A stretch of DNA of 64,000 bases from Streptoverticillium olivoreticuli subsp. olivoreticuli (GTDB lineage Bacteria > Actinomycetota > Actinomycetes > Streptomycetales > Streptomycetaceae): positions 5,998,001-6,062,000 of the forward strand of contig NZ_CP031455.1 in assembly GCF_003391135.1 (NCBI RefSeq), read 5' to 3'. The notes beneath the pieces were generated by a model. That model had not been told where the DNA came from, searched no databases, and saw nothing but the letters and a program-made list of their open reading frames with translations. The position numbers and the translations under genes were made by a program. Every line of letters starts with the position of its first letter. The stretch's first letter is position 1. Of the stretch, positions 44,019 to 52,036 are shown in pieces.

Positions 44019-44921
44019 TCAGACAGGTGAGCCGACGGACCGGGATCGGCGGAAGTGCCATGCCCAGACGGTGAGGACGGCGACCGCCAAGAGAATCCCG
44101 TAGAGCGCCAGAACGTCCAGCTCCCAGTGCAGGATCTGTACGAAGAAGGTCAGCCACGGCAACACCGACAGCGCGACGCCTGCCGTCTGCACCACCGGGG
44201 TGGCCGAACGTGCTCCTTCGACGGCCAGGAGCACCGTGAGCACCAGGACGGGCAGCGCGGCGCTGCCGAGGCCCACGAAGACGACTTCCGGGTTGATGCC
44301 GGAGAACAGCATGGCCGGCAGCAGGACGAGAGTGAGCGCGGCGAAGACGGCCATTCGTCCGCGCTGCCCCTTGCGGACCGGCGGGGTGTCGGGCGGGCAG
44401 CCGAAGACCAGTACCAGGGCGAGGCCGAGCGACAGGGGCCGGCTCGGGCCTTCGACAACGTAGACCCTGTCGCCGATCCACTGGACGGCCAGCAACAGCG
44501 TGCCGAGCAGCATCAGTCGCCGCGTGGCGTGCCACCGCCCTGCGAGAGCCGTGGCACCGGCCGCTGCCAGCAGCAGGTCACCCGCTGCCCCCGCCCCCAA
44601 CAGGAGCCCTGCGGGTGCGTCCGGCTGGGAGGTCATCAGGGCCGCGAGCACGGCCCATTGGGCGAAGACGAGCGCGGCGTAGGCCGCCGCCCCGATCGCG
44701 GCGTACGGAGCGGCCGCGGCCAGTATCCGGCCTGCGGTATCGGTCGAGGTCAGCCGGGACCGGAGGCGCACCCCGTGTCCGGCCAGGTCCGCCTCCTCCC
44801 GCCACCGCTCCAGGCGTGAGGCGCCGGCGGTGGACTCGGCGTAGTGGGCGGCGATTTCCTCGCCGTACGCCATGCGGTACGCGCGGGGGTAGAGCGACAG
44901 CGCTCTGGGCGGCCGGCTCAC
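44019..44921 (-). CDS. Multi-pass membrane protein coupled to PadR
   Basis: 300 residues. A cytoplasmic head (about 1-60; LYPRAYRMAYGEEIAAHYAE, a motif seen in permease-like proteins next to PadR regulators) precedes seven or eight transmembrane helices, with RRSRSVGSPV at the end. The ATG overlaps the stop of padR (ATGA), so the two are translated together. PadR-coupled membrane proteins of this kind are of unknown function; some accompany ABC exporters. Confidence 0.8.
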   Translation of the reverse strand: MSRPPRALSLYPRAYRMAYGEEIAAHYAESTAGASRLERWREEADLAGHGVRLRSRLTSTDTAGRILAAAAPYAAIGAAAYAALVFAQWAVLAALMTSQPDAPAGLLLGAGAAGDLLLAAAGATALAGRWHATRRLMLLGTLLLAVQWIGDRVYVVEGPSRPLSLGLALVLVFGCPPDTPPVRKGQRGRMAVFAALTLVLLPAMLFSGINPEVVFVGLGSAALPVLVLTVLLAVEGARSATPVVQTAGVALSVLPWLTFFVQILHWELDVLALYGILLAVAVLTVWAWHFRRSRSVGSPV

Positions 44922-45280
44922 GCGGTCGCCCCCTTCGGCGCCGGGCCGAAGCCGCTCCGGTCGGCCAGGCTCAGGCGGCGCCGGGCCTCGCGCGCCGTGG
45001 CCTCCAGCCGCTCGGCCTCGGCGGCCAGGCGCACCCGGCCGCCGCCGGTGAGGGCGTAGCTGCGACGTGCCCGGCCGTCGACGATCTCCTCGTGGTGCAC
45101 CTCGATCAGCCCCTCGTCCACGAGCCGTTGGAGGGCCGCGTACAGCGTTCCGGTACGCAGCTTCACCCGGCCGCCGGAGATGGCCAGGACCTCCTGGACG
45201 ATGCCGTACCCGTGCCGCGGCTGGTCACTCAGGGCGGTCAGGAGCAGCAGTGTCGGCTCCTGCATCGGTCGGTCAGTCAT
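44918..45280 (-). CDS. PadR family transcriptional regulator
   Basis: 120 residues. The winged helix reads LLTALSDQPRHGYGIVQEVL with the recognition helix LRTGTLYAALQRLVDEGLIEV and wing RARRSYALT, typical PadR. There is no Shine-Dalgarno sequence: TATAGT lies six bases before the ATG, so the mRNA is probably leaderless. A 21-bp near-perfect inverted repeat covers that region, suggesting autorepression. The overlapping downstream gene is its likely partner. Confidence 0.9.
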   Translation of the reverse strand: MTDRPMQEPTLLLLTALSDQPRHGYGIVQEVLAISGGRVKLRTGTLYAALQRLVDEGLIEVHHEEIVDGRARRSYALTGGGRVRLAAEAERLEATAREARRRLSLADRSGFGPAPKGATA

Positions 45281-45289
45281 GCGAACACT

Positions 45290-45310
45290 ATATGACGATC
45301 ATCGGCATAT
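45290..45310. promoter_or_regulatory. Probable PadR operator
   Basis: ATATGACGAT-C-ATCGGCATAT is an inverted repeat with nine of ten arm positions paired. It overlaps the likely -10 element of padR and is also upstream of the divergent small gene, so both may be controlled. Confidence 0.6.
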
Positions 45311-45361
45311 GGAGGTCGATTGAGTTTGTGTGCCCGGCGCTGCCGCTGAGATCATGAACGC

Positions 45362-45574
45362 ATGAGTCTTGTGATGCGTCGCTTAAGCGCTGTGGTCGTG
45401 CTCCTCGCCGGCATAGCCCTCGGCCTGTGGTTGGCCTTCGGAGCTCCCCACGAGTGGGACGGCGGCCTGAAGCTGTTGCGTTTCGCCCTGGGGCTGGGCG
45501 TGTTGGGCTTGGTCGGCGGCAGCGCGAAGCTGATGTTCCCGGGCGACTCCGAGGGGGATGCCCGTCAGGTCTAG
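45362..45574 (+). CDS. Small two-helix membrane protein
   Basis: 70 residues. Two transmembrane segments (LSAVVVLLAGIALGLWLAFG and LLRFALGLGVLGLVGGSAKLM) are joined by PHEWDGG. The stop codon overlaps the stop of the next, convergent gene through a shared CTAG. It is divergent from padR and may share its operator. No family is recognised. Confidence 0.65.
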   Translation: MSLVMRRLSAVVVLLAGIALGLWLAFGAPHEWDGGLKLLRFALGLGVLGLVGGSAKLMFPGDSEGDARQV

Positions 45575-45984
45575 GCGATGCCGAGCGCCGTCGCGTGGAA
45601 GTGCAGCCGCTCGGCCGCCAGTTGGGCGCCCGCCTCGTCCGCGCAGGACGTCGCCACGACCAGTGCCTGGCCCGCGAGGGTGTGGGCGCGCTGGTGGAGG
45701 GCGGTGACGCGGGGCGCCGTGGCGCCGGGCGTCGTCGGGGTCGCCCGCAGGGGCGGGCGGCCGTCGTTCAGGGCCGTCACGCGGTCCGCGAGGCGCTGCG
45801 CGGCTTCGTCCAGCGCGGGCGCGGGCGTCAGGGCGCGGAGCTCGTCCGTCACGGTGAGCAGCGCGGTCAGGTGGCCCGCGAGCCGGATGTCCAGCTCCTC
45901 CTCGCGGGAGCGCTGCGGCCCGCGGGTCCTGCGGCACGGCTCGGCCATGGTGTGGACCGACTTCGTGCGGATCGGCTCGTACAT
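45571..45984 (-). CDS. Conserved hypothetical helical protein
   Basis: 137 residues with no membrane segment. It is Ala/Leu-rich and helical, with CRRTRGPQRSREEELDIRLAGHL near the start and repeated heptad-like stretches (LDEAAQRLADRVTALND). CAGGAGG precedes the ATG. Upstream is a perfect inverted repeat TTAGACG-G-CGTCTAA, so expression is probably regulated. I do not recognise the family. Confidence 0.65.
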   Translation of the reverse strand: MYEPIRTKSVHTMAEPCRRTRGPQRSREEELDIRLAGHLTALLTVTDELRALTPAPALDEAAQRLADRVTALNDGRPPLRATPTTPGATAPRVTALHQRAHTLAGQALVVATSCADEAGAQLAAERLHFHATALGIA

Positions 45985-46022
45985 GGATGGCCTCCTGCAA
46001 TCGCTAAGAAGGCCATCCTAAC

Positions 46023-46037
46023 TTAGACGGCGTCTAA
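46023..46037. promoter_or_regulatory. Inverted repeat TTAGACG-G-CGTCTAA
   Basis: Seven-base perfect arms around one base, about 40-55 bp upstream of the 45984 start. The TTAGAC/GTCTAA form recalls MarR/TetR operators; no regulator is adjacent. Confidence 0.5.
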
Positions 46038-46066
46038 AGTTGTTCCGCTTACAGATCGGGCCGGAT

Positions 46067-47278
46067 CTATGGCTGGCTGTAACCGTCCAGGAAGTTGCCG
46101 ATCCGGGTCACGGCCTCCGCCAGATCCTTGGTGTTCGGCAGCGTGACCAGGCGGAAGTGGTCCGGCTCCGGCCAGTTGAAGCCCGTGCCGTGCACCACCA
46201 TGATCTTCTCGGCCCGCAGCAGGTCCAGGACCATCTGCCGGTCGTCCTTGATCTTGTAGACCTTCGGGTCGAGCCTCGGGAACGCGTACAGCGCGCCCTT
46301 CGGCTTCACGCACGTCACGCCCGGGATCTGCGTCAGCAGGTCGTACGCGACGTCACGCTGCTCCAGCAGCCGGCCGCCCGGCAGCACCAGGTCCTTGATC
46401 GTCTGCCGCCCGCCGAGCGCCGTGGCCACCGCGTACTGCGCGGGCATGTTGGCGCACAGCCGCATGTTGGCGAGGATCGTCAGACCCTCGATATAGCTCT
46501 CGGCGTGCGCCTTCGGACCGCAGACCGCCAGCCAGCCGCTGCGGTAGCCGGCGACGCGGTACGCCTTGGAGAGGCCGTTGAAGGTGAGCGTCAGCAGGTC
46601 CGGTGCGATGGCGGCGGTCGGCGTGTGCGTCACGCCGTCGTAGAGGATCTTGTCGTAGATCTCGTCGGAGCAGACGATCAGGTTGTGACGGCGGGCGATC
46701 TCCGTCAGACCGCGCAGCATCTCGTCGTCGTACACCGCACCCGTGGGGTTGTTGGGGTTGATGATGACGATGGCCTTGGTGCGGTCGGTGACCTTGCGCT
46801 CGATGTCGGCGAGGTCCGGCATCCAGTCCGCCTGCTCGTCGCAGCGGTAGTGCACGGCCGTGCCGCCGGCCAGCGACACCGACGCCGTCCACAGCGGATA
46901 GTCCGGCGCCGGGACGAGCACCTCGTCGCCGTCGTCGAGCAGCGCCTGCATCGACATCTGGATCAGCTCCGAGACGCCGTTGCCGAGATAGACGTCCTCG
47001 ACGGACAGTTCGATGCCCTTGGTCTCGTAGTGCTGCACCACCGCGCGCCGCGCGGACAGCAGGCCCTTCGCGTCACCGTAACCGTGCGCGTCGCCCACAT
47101 TGCGCAGCATGTCCTCGAGGATCTCGGGCGGGCACTCGAAACCGAAGATGGCGGGGTTGCCCGTGTTGAGCTTGAGGATGCGGTGACCTGCCGCTTCCAG
47201 CCGCATTGCCTCCTCGAGCACCGGGCCACGGATTTCGTAGCAGACATTGGCGAGCTTCGTTGACTGGATCACCTGCAT
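46067..47278 (-). CDS. Pyridoxal phosphate-dependent aminotransferase (alanine transaminase type), own start
   Basis: 403 residues from the ATG at 47278, which has AAGGTGG six bases upstream and is where the actinobacterial family begins (MQVIQSTKLANVCYEIRGP). It is a class I aminotransferase: NTGNPAIFGFE, VYLGNGVSELIQM, NPNNPTGAVY, the PLP lysine in FNGLSKAYRVAGYRSGW and the final Arg in HFRLVTLP. It probably interconverts pyruvate/alanine with glutamate. It shares its reading frame and stop with the upstream deacylase, but this start is the likely main product. Confidence 0.88.
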   Translation of the reverse strand: MQVIQSTKLANVCYEIRGPVLEEAMRLEAAGHRILKLNTGNPAIFGFECPPEILEDMLRNVGDAHGYGDAKGLLSARRAVVQHYETKGIELSVEDVYLGNGVSELIQMSMQALLDDGDEVLVPAPDYPLWTASVSLAGGTAVHYRCDEQADWMPDLADIERKVTDRTKAIVIINPNNPTGAVYDDEMLRGLTEIARRHNLIVCSDEIYDKILYDGVTHTPTAAIAPDLLTLTFNGLSKAYRVAGYRSGWLAVCGPKAHAESYIEGLTILANMRLCANMPAQYAVATALGGRQTIKDLVLPGGRLLEQRDVAYDLLTQIPGVTCVKPKGALYAFPRLDPKVYKIKDDRQMVLDLLRAEKIMVVHGTGFNWPEPDHFRLVTLPNTKDLAEAVTRIGNFLDGYSQP

Positions 47279-48970
47279 GACGGCCACCTTACGGGGGCGT
47301 AAATGGGGTCGCGCGCGGTTTAAGGCCGCCCGGGTTGCCTGCGGACGGGCCCGGCGCGCCCTGGATAACGCGACCGGCGTGCGCCTGACCGTGCGCCCCG
47401 CGATCACGTCCGTACGCCTGCTGTCTTCCATTACAAAGCGCCCGTCAATCAGGACAAAAGGAATGCCGGTCGGAAGGGTCCTCGGGGCTTCGAAAGTAGC
47501 GCCCGCGGAGACTGTCTCCGGATCGAAGAGAACGAGATCCGCACGGAATCCCTCGCGCACGAGACCCCTGTCCGGCAGCCTCAACCGTGCCGCCGGGCGC
47601 GACGTGAGATGCGCCACGCACTCCTCCAGCGACAGCACGCCGAGCTCGCGCACGTAGTGTCCGAGGTAGTGCGGGAACGTGCCGTACGCCCTCGGATGCG
47701 GCTTGCTGCCGTGCAGGATCCCGTCGCTGCCGGCCGTGTGCACGGAGTGCCGCATGATCGCTCGGACGTTCTCCTCGTGCCCCACGTGCTGGAGGATCGT
47801 CGGCCCCAGCCGGTCGGCGACCAGCAGCCTGCGAGCCGTCGTCCACGGCTCCTCGCCGCGCAGCCGGGCCGTCTCCGCGACCGTCCTGCCGACGTGATCG
47901 CCGAGGGCCGGCTCCGTGACGCCGGAGATCTCTACGGTGTCCCAGTCGATCGGCACGCCGTGACAGCCGTCCGCGCCCTCGACCTCCATCACATGCCGGA
48001 TGCGCTCGGCCGTCGCGTCGTCCCGCAGCCGCGCGAGGACCGCCTCCGGTCCGCCTTCGCTCGCCCAGCTCGGCAGCATCGCGGCGAGCGTGGTGCAGCC
48101 GGGGGTGTACGGATAGGTGTCCAGCGTGATGTCCGCGCCCTCCGCGAGCGCCTTGTCCAGGAGGGCCAACAGCTCCGGGGCGCGGCCCTTGTTGACCCCG
48201 AAGTTCATGGTGGCGTGCGCGAGGTGCAGCGCGCATCCCGCCTCGCGGGTGAGGGCGATCATCTCCTCGTACGCGGCGAGGGCCCCCGCCCCGTACGAAC
48301 GGTGGTGCGGGCAGTAGTAGCCGCCGTACGCGGCCACGACACGGCACAGCTCCGTCAGCTCGGCGTCGGTCGCATACATGCCGGGTGTGTATGTGAGCCC
48401 GGAGGACATGCCGACCGCACCCTGCTCCAGGCCCTCCGCGACCAGTTGTTTCATGCGCTCGATCTCGGCGGGGGTCGCTCGGCGGTCCTCCCAGCCGGTC
48501 GTCATGGCGCGGACGGTGCCTTGGGGGATGAGGTAGGCCGCGTTGACGGCCGTCCCTTGGCGGTCGAGGCGGTCCAGGTATTCGCCCACGGTGCGCCAGT
48601 CGAATTCGATGTCCTCGCCGTGGCCGTTCCAGCCGGTGATCTGGGTGCGGATCTCTTCGAGCGTGCGGGGGGTGACGGGGGCGTAGGAGAGGCCGTCCTG
48701 GCCTATGACTTCGAGGGTTACGCCTTGGGCGGCTTTCGCGGTGTGGGCGGGGTCTTGGAGGAGGGCGAGGTCGGAGTGGGCGTGCATGTCTATGAAACCG
48801 GGGGATAGGGCTAGGCCGGTGGCGTCGAGGGTGCGCTTGGCTGTGGGGCGGTTTCCGTGGCCTTCGGGGTGGATTTCTTTTATTCGGCCGTTGGCCAGGG
48901 CGATGTCGGCTTTGTAGGCGGGCTTGCCGGTGCCGTCGATGATGGCGGCGTTCTGGATGACGAGGTCCAT
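46067..48970 (-). CDS. N-acyl-D-amino-acid deacylase fused in frame to an aminotransferase (stop codon lost)
   Basis: One 967-codon frame. Residues 1 to about 530 are a complete D-aminoacylase/N-acyl-D-amino-acid deacylase of the amidohydrolase superfamily: FIDMHAHSDL (metal His pair), HHRSYGAG, HLAHATMNF, and AGSDGILHGSKPHPRAYGTFP (catalytic Asp). It frees D-amino acids from N-acyl forms. The frame then runs through a 33-residue Arg-rich linker with three TTA codons into the aminotransferase at 47278. The linker looks like untranslated spacer, so the deacylase has probably lost its stop and may carry a long C-terminal addition. It is convergent in function with the D-amino acid deaminase encoded nearby. 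Confidence 0.85.
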   Translation of the reverse strand: MDLVIQNAAIIDGTGKPAYKADIALANGRIKEIHPEGHGNRPTAKRTLDATGLALSPGFIDMHAHSDLALLQDPAHTAKAAQGVTLEVIGQDGLSYAPVTPRTLEEIRTQITGWNGHGEDIEFDWRTVGEYLDRLDRQGTAVNAAYLIPQGTVRAMTTGWEDRRATPAEIERMKQLVAEGLEQGAVGMSSGLTYTPGMYATDAELTELCRVVAAYGGYYCPHHRSYGAGALAAYEEMIALTREAGCALHLAHATMNFGVNKGRAPELLALLDKALAEGADITLDTYPYTPGCTTLAAMLPSWASEGGPEAVLARLRDDATAERIRHVMEVEGADGCHGVPIDWDTVEISGVTEPALGDHVGRTVAETARLRGEEPWTTARRLLVADRLGPTILQHVGHEENVRAIMRHSVHTAGSDGILHGSKPHPRAYGTFPHYLGHYVRELGVLSLEECVAHLTSRPAARLRLPDRGLVREGFRADLVLFDPETVSAGATFEAPRTLPTGIPFVLIDGRFVMEDSRRTDVIAGRTVRRTPVALSRARRARPQATRAALNRARPHLRPRKVAVMQVIQSTKLANVCYEIRGPVLEEAMRLEAAGHRILKLNTGNPAIFGFECPPEILEDMLRNVGDAHGYGDAKGLLSARRAVVQHYETKGIELSVEDVYLGNGVSELIQMSMQALLDDGDEVLVPAPDYPLWTASVSLAGGTAVHYRCDEQADWMPDLADIERKVTDRTKAIVIINPNNPTGAVYDDEMLRGLTEIARRHNLIVCSDEIYDKILYDGVTHTPTAAIAPDLLTLTFNGLSKAYRVAGYRSGWLAVCGPKAHAESYIEGLTILANMRLCANMPAQYAVATALGGRQTIKDLVLPGGRLLEQRDVAYDLLTQIPGVTCVKPKGALYAFPRLDPKVYKIKDDRQMVLDLLRAEKIMVVHGTGFNWPEPDHFRLVTLPNTKDLAEAVTRIGNFLDGYSQP

Positions 48971-48991
48971 GGGATGCGCTGCCTTTCGCTG

Positions 48992-49333
48992 TGGCGGGCG
49001 GGTTTTTCCCCCACCCCGCCCCTTCCCGGCTGCATCCGATTTGCGGCTCCGCCGCGTGGGGGGCTTCGCCCCGGACCCCGGAGCACGCTTCGCGCGCTGT
49101 CCTCAATCGCCGGACGGGCTGAAATCAGCCCGTCCGGCGATTGAGGACAAGCGGCGCAGCCGCTTCAGGGGGTCCGGGGTCTCCCCGGTTTCGGGAAGGG
49201 GCGGGGCTGGGGAACAAGTGCCCACCGGGCCGCACCCGACTGGGGGTCCGGGGCGGAGCCCCGGCCTCGGCGGAGCCGAGCATCAGACGCTGTGGGAAGG
49301 GGCGGGGTGGGGAACAAAAGCCCGCCGCAGGCG
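48992..49333. repeat. Dispersed inverted repeat, copy R2 (longest, most symmetric)
   Basis: This gene-free stretch is a nearly complete copy. The left half is C-rich (CCCCACCCCGCCCCTTCCCG), a perfect 24-bp inverted repeat with a 2-nt loop lies at 49099-49148, and the right half mirrors the left (CGGGAAGGGGCGGGG twice, then CCCGCCGCAGG). The whole could extrude as a cruciform. It separates two minus-strand genes. Confidence 0.88.
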
Positions 49334-49343
49334 TCCGCTCGGC

Positions 49344-50624
49344 TTAGAAAAACGTGCGGATGTAATCCGTGACCGTGCCAGAATCCTCCGCCAGTGGGAT
49401 GAGTTGCCACTTGTCGAAGACCGTGCACGGGTGCGACAACCCCAGGGCCACCCAGTCGCCGACCTCCAGCTCCGCTTCCTCCGTCAGGGAGACGAACGCG
49501 TGCTGATCCGCCAGGCCCACCACGCGCATGCCCGTCGCCGGGCGTACGGAGCCGTCGCGGGCGGAGCGGACTGTCTGGGGTTCGGGGAGGTCAAGGTCGT
49601 ACGCCGCGTCCCGCTTGCCCGCGTTGAGGTAGGCGCGGCCCGGTTCCGGGCGGGAGACGACCTGGGCCCAGAGGCGGAACGCGGGGCGCAGGGCGCCCTC
49701 TTCGGGGTTGCGGTTGAACGGTGTCTTCTGGCGGTACGAACCGTCGTCGTGCGTCACGTAAGCCCCGGAACGCAGCAGCTTCAACACCGGTGCGGACAGC
49801 GGCGGAAGCTCCGCGAAGACCTCGGCGACCGCGTCGAACCACGCGCTGCCGCCCGCGCTGACGACGATCTCCTCCACGCCCGCGAACCGGCCCGCCTTGT
49901 CGAACTCGACGGCCAGCGCGGTCATCCGCCGCAGCCAGGCGCGTACGAGCTCGCCGTCGGCGCCCGGGATCTCGGCCTCGTACCCGGCGACGCCCACCAG
50001 GCGCAGCGTCTCCGTGGCCGCCACGGCGTCGGCGACGGCGGTGCCGTCGGCCTCGGTGCGGATGCCCGTACGGCCGCCCTCGGCGCCCAGTTCGACGACG
50101 ACGTCGAGGGGGCGGTTGGCGCCGGCCGCGCGCAGGGCGGTGTCCATCAGCTCGACGCCGCGCACGGAGTCGACGTACGTGACCAGGCGGAAGTCGGGGT
50201 CGGCGGCGAGCTCGGCGGCCAGCCAGCGCAGGGCGGCCTCGTCCACGACCTCGTTGGCGAGGAAGATGCGCCGGACGCCGAAGGCGCGGTACACGCGGAC
50301 CTGCGTGGGCACGGCCGCCGTGATCCCCCAGGCGCCGTGGGCCAGTTGGCGCTCCAGCAGCTGCGGAGCGAGGGAGGTCTTGCCGTGGGGCGCGAACGCG
50401 AGGCCGTGCTCGGCGGACCAGCGCTCCATGAGCGCGAGGTTGTGGTCGAGCGCCTCGGCGGAGAGGGCGAGTACGGGCGTGGTGAAGCCACCGGTGAACA
50501 GCGAACGGCGCTCCGCCGCCAGCGCGCCGACCGTCAGCCCCTCGGCATCCGGGGGCAGGCCCTTGAAACGGTGGTCGACGTGCTCCTCGGCGAGGCGGGC
50601 GAGGGCGTCTCCGGCGGCGGCCAT
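49344..50624 (-). CDS. DSD1-type PLP-dependent D-amino acid deaminase
   Basis: 426 residues from an ATG with CTGGAGG upstream. The N-terminal alanine-racemase-like barrel has the PLP lysine in FAPHGKTSLAPQLL (near 85) and GAEGGRTGIR; the C-terminal domain ends with LSHPCTVFDKWQLIPL, the His-x-Cys zinc site of eukaryotic-type D-serine dehydratases. It should convert D-serine, D-threonine or similar to the keto acid and ammonia. It is divergent from the PfkB-IclR-RidA operon and close to the N-acyl-D-amino-acid deacylase, which could supply its substrate. Confidence 0.87.
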   Translation of the reverse strand: MAAAGDALARLAEEHVDHRFKGLPPDAEGLTVGALAAERRSLFTGGFTTPVLALSAEALDHNLALMERWSAEHGLAFAPHGKTSLAPQLLERQLAHGAWGITAAVPTQVRVYRAFGVRRIFLANEVVDEAALRWLAAELAADPDFRLVTYVDSVRGVELMDTALRAAGANRPLDVVVELGAEGGRTGIRTEADGTAVADAVAATETLRLVGVAGYEAEIPGADGELVRAWLRRMTALAVEFDKAGRFAGVEEIVVSAGGSAWFDAVAEVFAELPPLSAPVLKLLRSGAYVTHDDGSYRQKTPFNRNPEEGALRPAFRLWAQVVSRPEPGRAYLNAGKRDAAYDLDLPEPQTVRSARDGSVRPATGMRVVGLADQHAFVSLTEEAELEVGDWVALGLSHPCTVFDKWQLIPLAEDSGTVTDYIRTFF

Positions 50625-50788
50625 GGAGCCTCCAGGGTGTGTCGGTGGCATTGCAGCATGTGCAACTTCCATTGCGTGTGGCGCTCGTCGCTGTCTAACA
50701 TCCCGACAAGCGCCGGGTCAACGGTTCGTCCGGCTCCCCGGGAGACCGTCACAGAGTGCGCATAAAGCGCGGATCAAGGAGCGGGATC

Positions 50789-52036
50789 GTGGCTGCCGAC
50801 GTCGTCTGCCTCGGTGAATCCATGGTCACCTTCCGGCCCTCCCGCCCCGGGCGTCTCGCGGACGTCCCCTCCTTCGAGCGCGGCATCGGCGGCGCCGAGT
50901 CGAACGTCGCCTGCGCGCTCGCCGCCGCCGGGCACCGCACGCGGTGGATCAGCCGGGTGGGCACGGACGGCTTCGGCGACCATGTGGTGGAGGCGATCGC
51001 CGCGTACGGCGTGGATGTGAGCGGCGTGCGGCGCGACCCTTCGCGGCCTACGGGGGTGTATTTCCGCACGGCGGGGGAGCGGGTGCTCGGTGACCTGCCT
51101 CAGTCCGGCGCTTCCGAAGTCGTCTACTACCGGGCCGGGTCGGCGGCTTCGGCGATGTCCCCGGCGCTGATTCCTGCTTCGGATGTGTGGTCCGGTCGGA
51201 TTCTGCATCTGTCCGGGATCACTGCCGCGTTGTCGGCGGATTGCCTGGCGCTCATGCGTCAGCTTGTGGTTCGGGGGGCTGGGCGGCCGGTGGTGTCTTT
51301 CGATGTGAATTACCGGGCGGGGTTGTGGGGGCCGGAAGCGGCTGATGTTCTTGCCGGGCTTGCTCGGGGCTCGGACATTGTCTTTGTGGGGGAGGACGAG
51401 GCGGAGGCGGTCTGGGGCGTGCGGGGGGCTGACGCGGTGCGGTCGTTTTTGCCGGAGCCGTCGGTTTTGGTGGTGAAGGGGGGTGCGGTGGGGGCGACGG
51501 CGTTTTGTTCCCCAGCCCCGCCCCTTCCCGCAGCGTCTGATGCGCGGCTCCGCCGCGGCCGGGGCTCCGCCCCGGACCCGTGCTCGGGTGCGGCCCGGCG
51601 GGTTTGTTCCCCTACCCCGCCCCTTCCCGAAACTGGGGGCTCCGCCCCCAGACCCCCGGGGTGCGCAAATTCAGCCCGTCCGGCGCTTGAGGACGCTCCC
51701 CCAGACTTCGTCCGGGGGGACCCCCAAGGGCGCTCCGCCGCAGTTACCGTTCCCGCATTGCACGTAGACGTAGTAGCCCCCGTAGGCGCAGGCGACGCCT
51801 TCGCCGCAGGTTTCCTCTCCGGAACACTGCGCGGGCTGCCCCTCGAAGCCCGCGTAAGGCATGCGCATCTCGCCGCCGCCGCCGCGCTGACCGTGCCCGG
51901 GGATCTCGCCGTGCCGCCGGAGCGGGCGTACGCCGACCGGCTGGTCGCGCTCGACGACGACGCGTGGGGGAGACTGCGACTCGGCCCCGGCTGGACCGGT
52001 CGGAGCGCGAGTGTGGAAGAAGGCACCGCCGTATGA
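50789..52036 (+). CDS. PfkB family carbohydrate kinase interrupted in frame by repeat R3
   Basis: 415 residues from a GTG with AAGGAG upstream; the family is usually 300-330. Residues 1-239 (VCLGESMVTF, GGAESNVACALAAAG, FDVNYRAGLW, VVKGGAVGATAF) and 319-415 (VAPVGAGDAFAAGFLSGTL, the catalytic Asp) form a ribokinase-like fold of the 2-keto-3-deoxygluconate kinase type. Between them lie about 79 residues encoded by a copy of the dispersed repeat, rich in Pro, Arg, Ser and Cys. The insert keeps the frame open and sits just after the ATP-binding KGG segment. Activity is uncertain. The stop overlaps the IclR start (ATGA). Confidence 0.88.
   Translation: MAADVVCLGESMVTFRPSRPGRLADVPSFERGIGGAESNVACALAAAGHRTRWISRVGTDGFGDHVVEAIAAYGVDVSGVRRDPSRPTGVYFRTAGERVLGDLPQSGASEVVYYRAGSAASAMSPALIPASDVWSGRILHLSGITAALSADCLALMRQLVVRGAGRPVVSFDVNYRAGLWGPEAADVLAGLARGSDIVFVGEDEAEAVWGVRGADAVRSFLPEPSVLVVKGGAVGATAFCSPAPPLPAASDARLRRGRGSAPDPCSGAARRVCSPTPPLPETGGSAPRPPGCANSARPALEDAPPDFVRGDPQGRSAAVTVPALHVDVVAPVGAGDAFAAGFLSGTLRGLPLEARVRHAHLAAAAALTVPGDLAVPPERAYADRLVALDDDAWGRLRLGPGWTGRSASVEEGTAV
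51506..51742. repeat. Dispersed inverted repeat, copy R3, inside the kinase gene
   Basis: Two C-rich blocks (CCCCGCCCCTTCCCG at about 51515 and 51618), GGGGCTCCGCCCC segments and CAGCCCGTCCGGCGCTTGAGGAC (near 51678) match copies R1, R2, R4 and R5. The length is 237 bp, a multiple of three, so the host frame survives. Confidence 0.87.

Noticed and set aside
46000..46040. An iron box (DmdR site) upstream of the hypothetical gene at 45.6-46.0 kb
   Set aside because: The TTAGG/CCTAA-like halves pair poorly (about six of nine positions); the TTAGACG-CGTCTAA repeat is the better signal.
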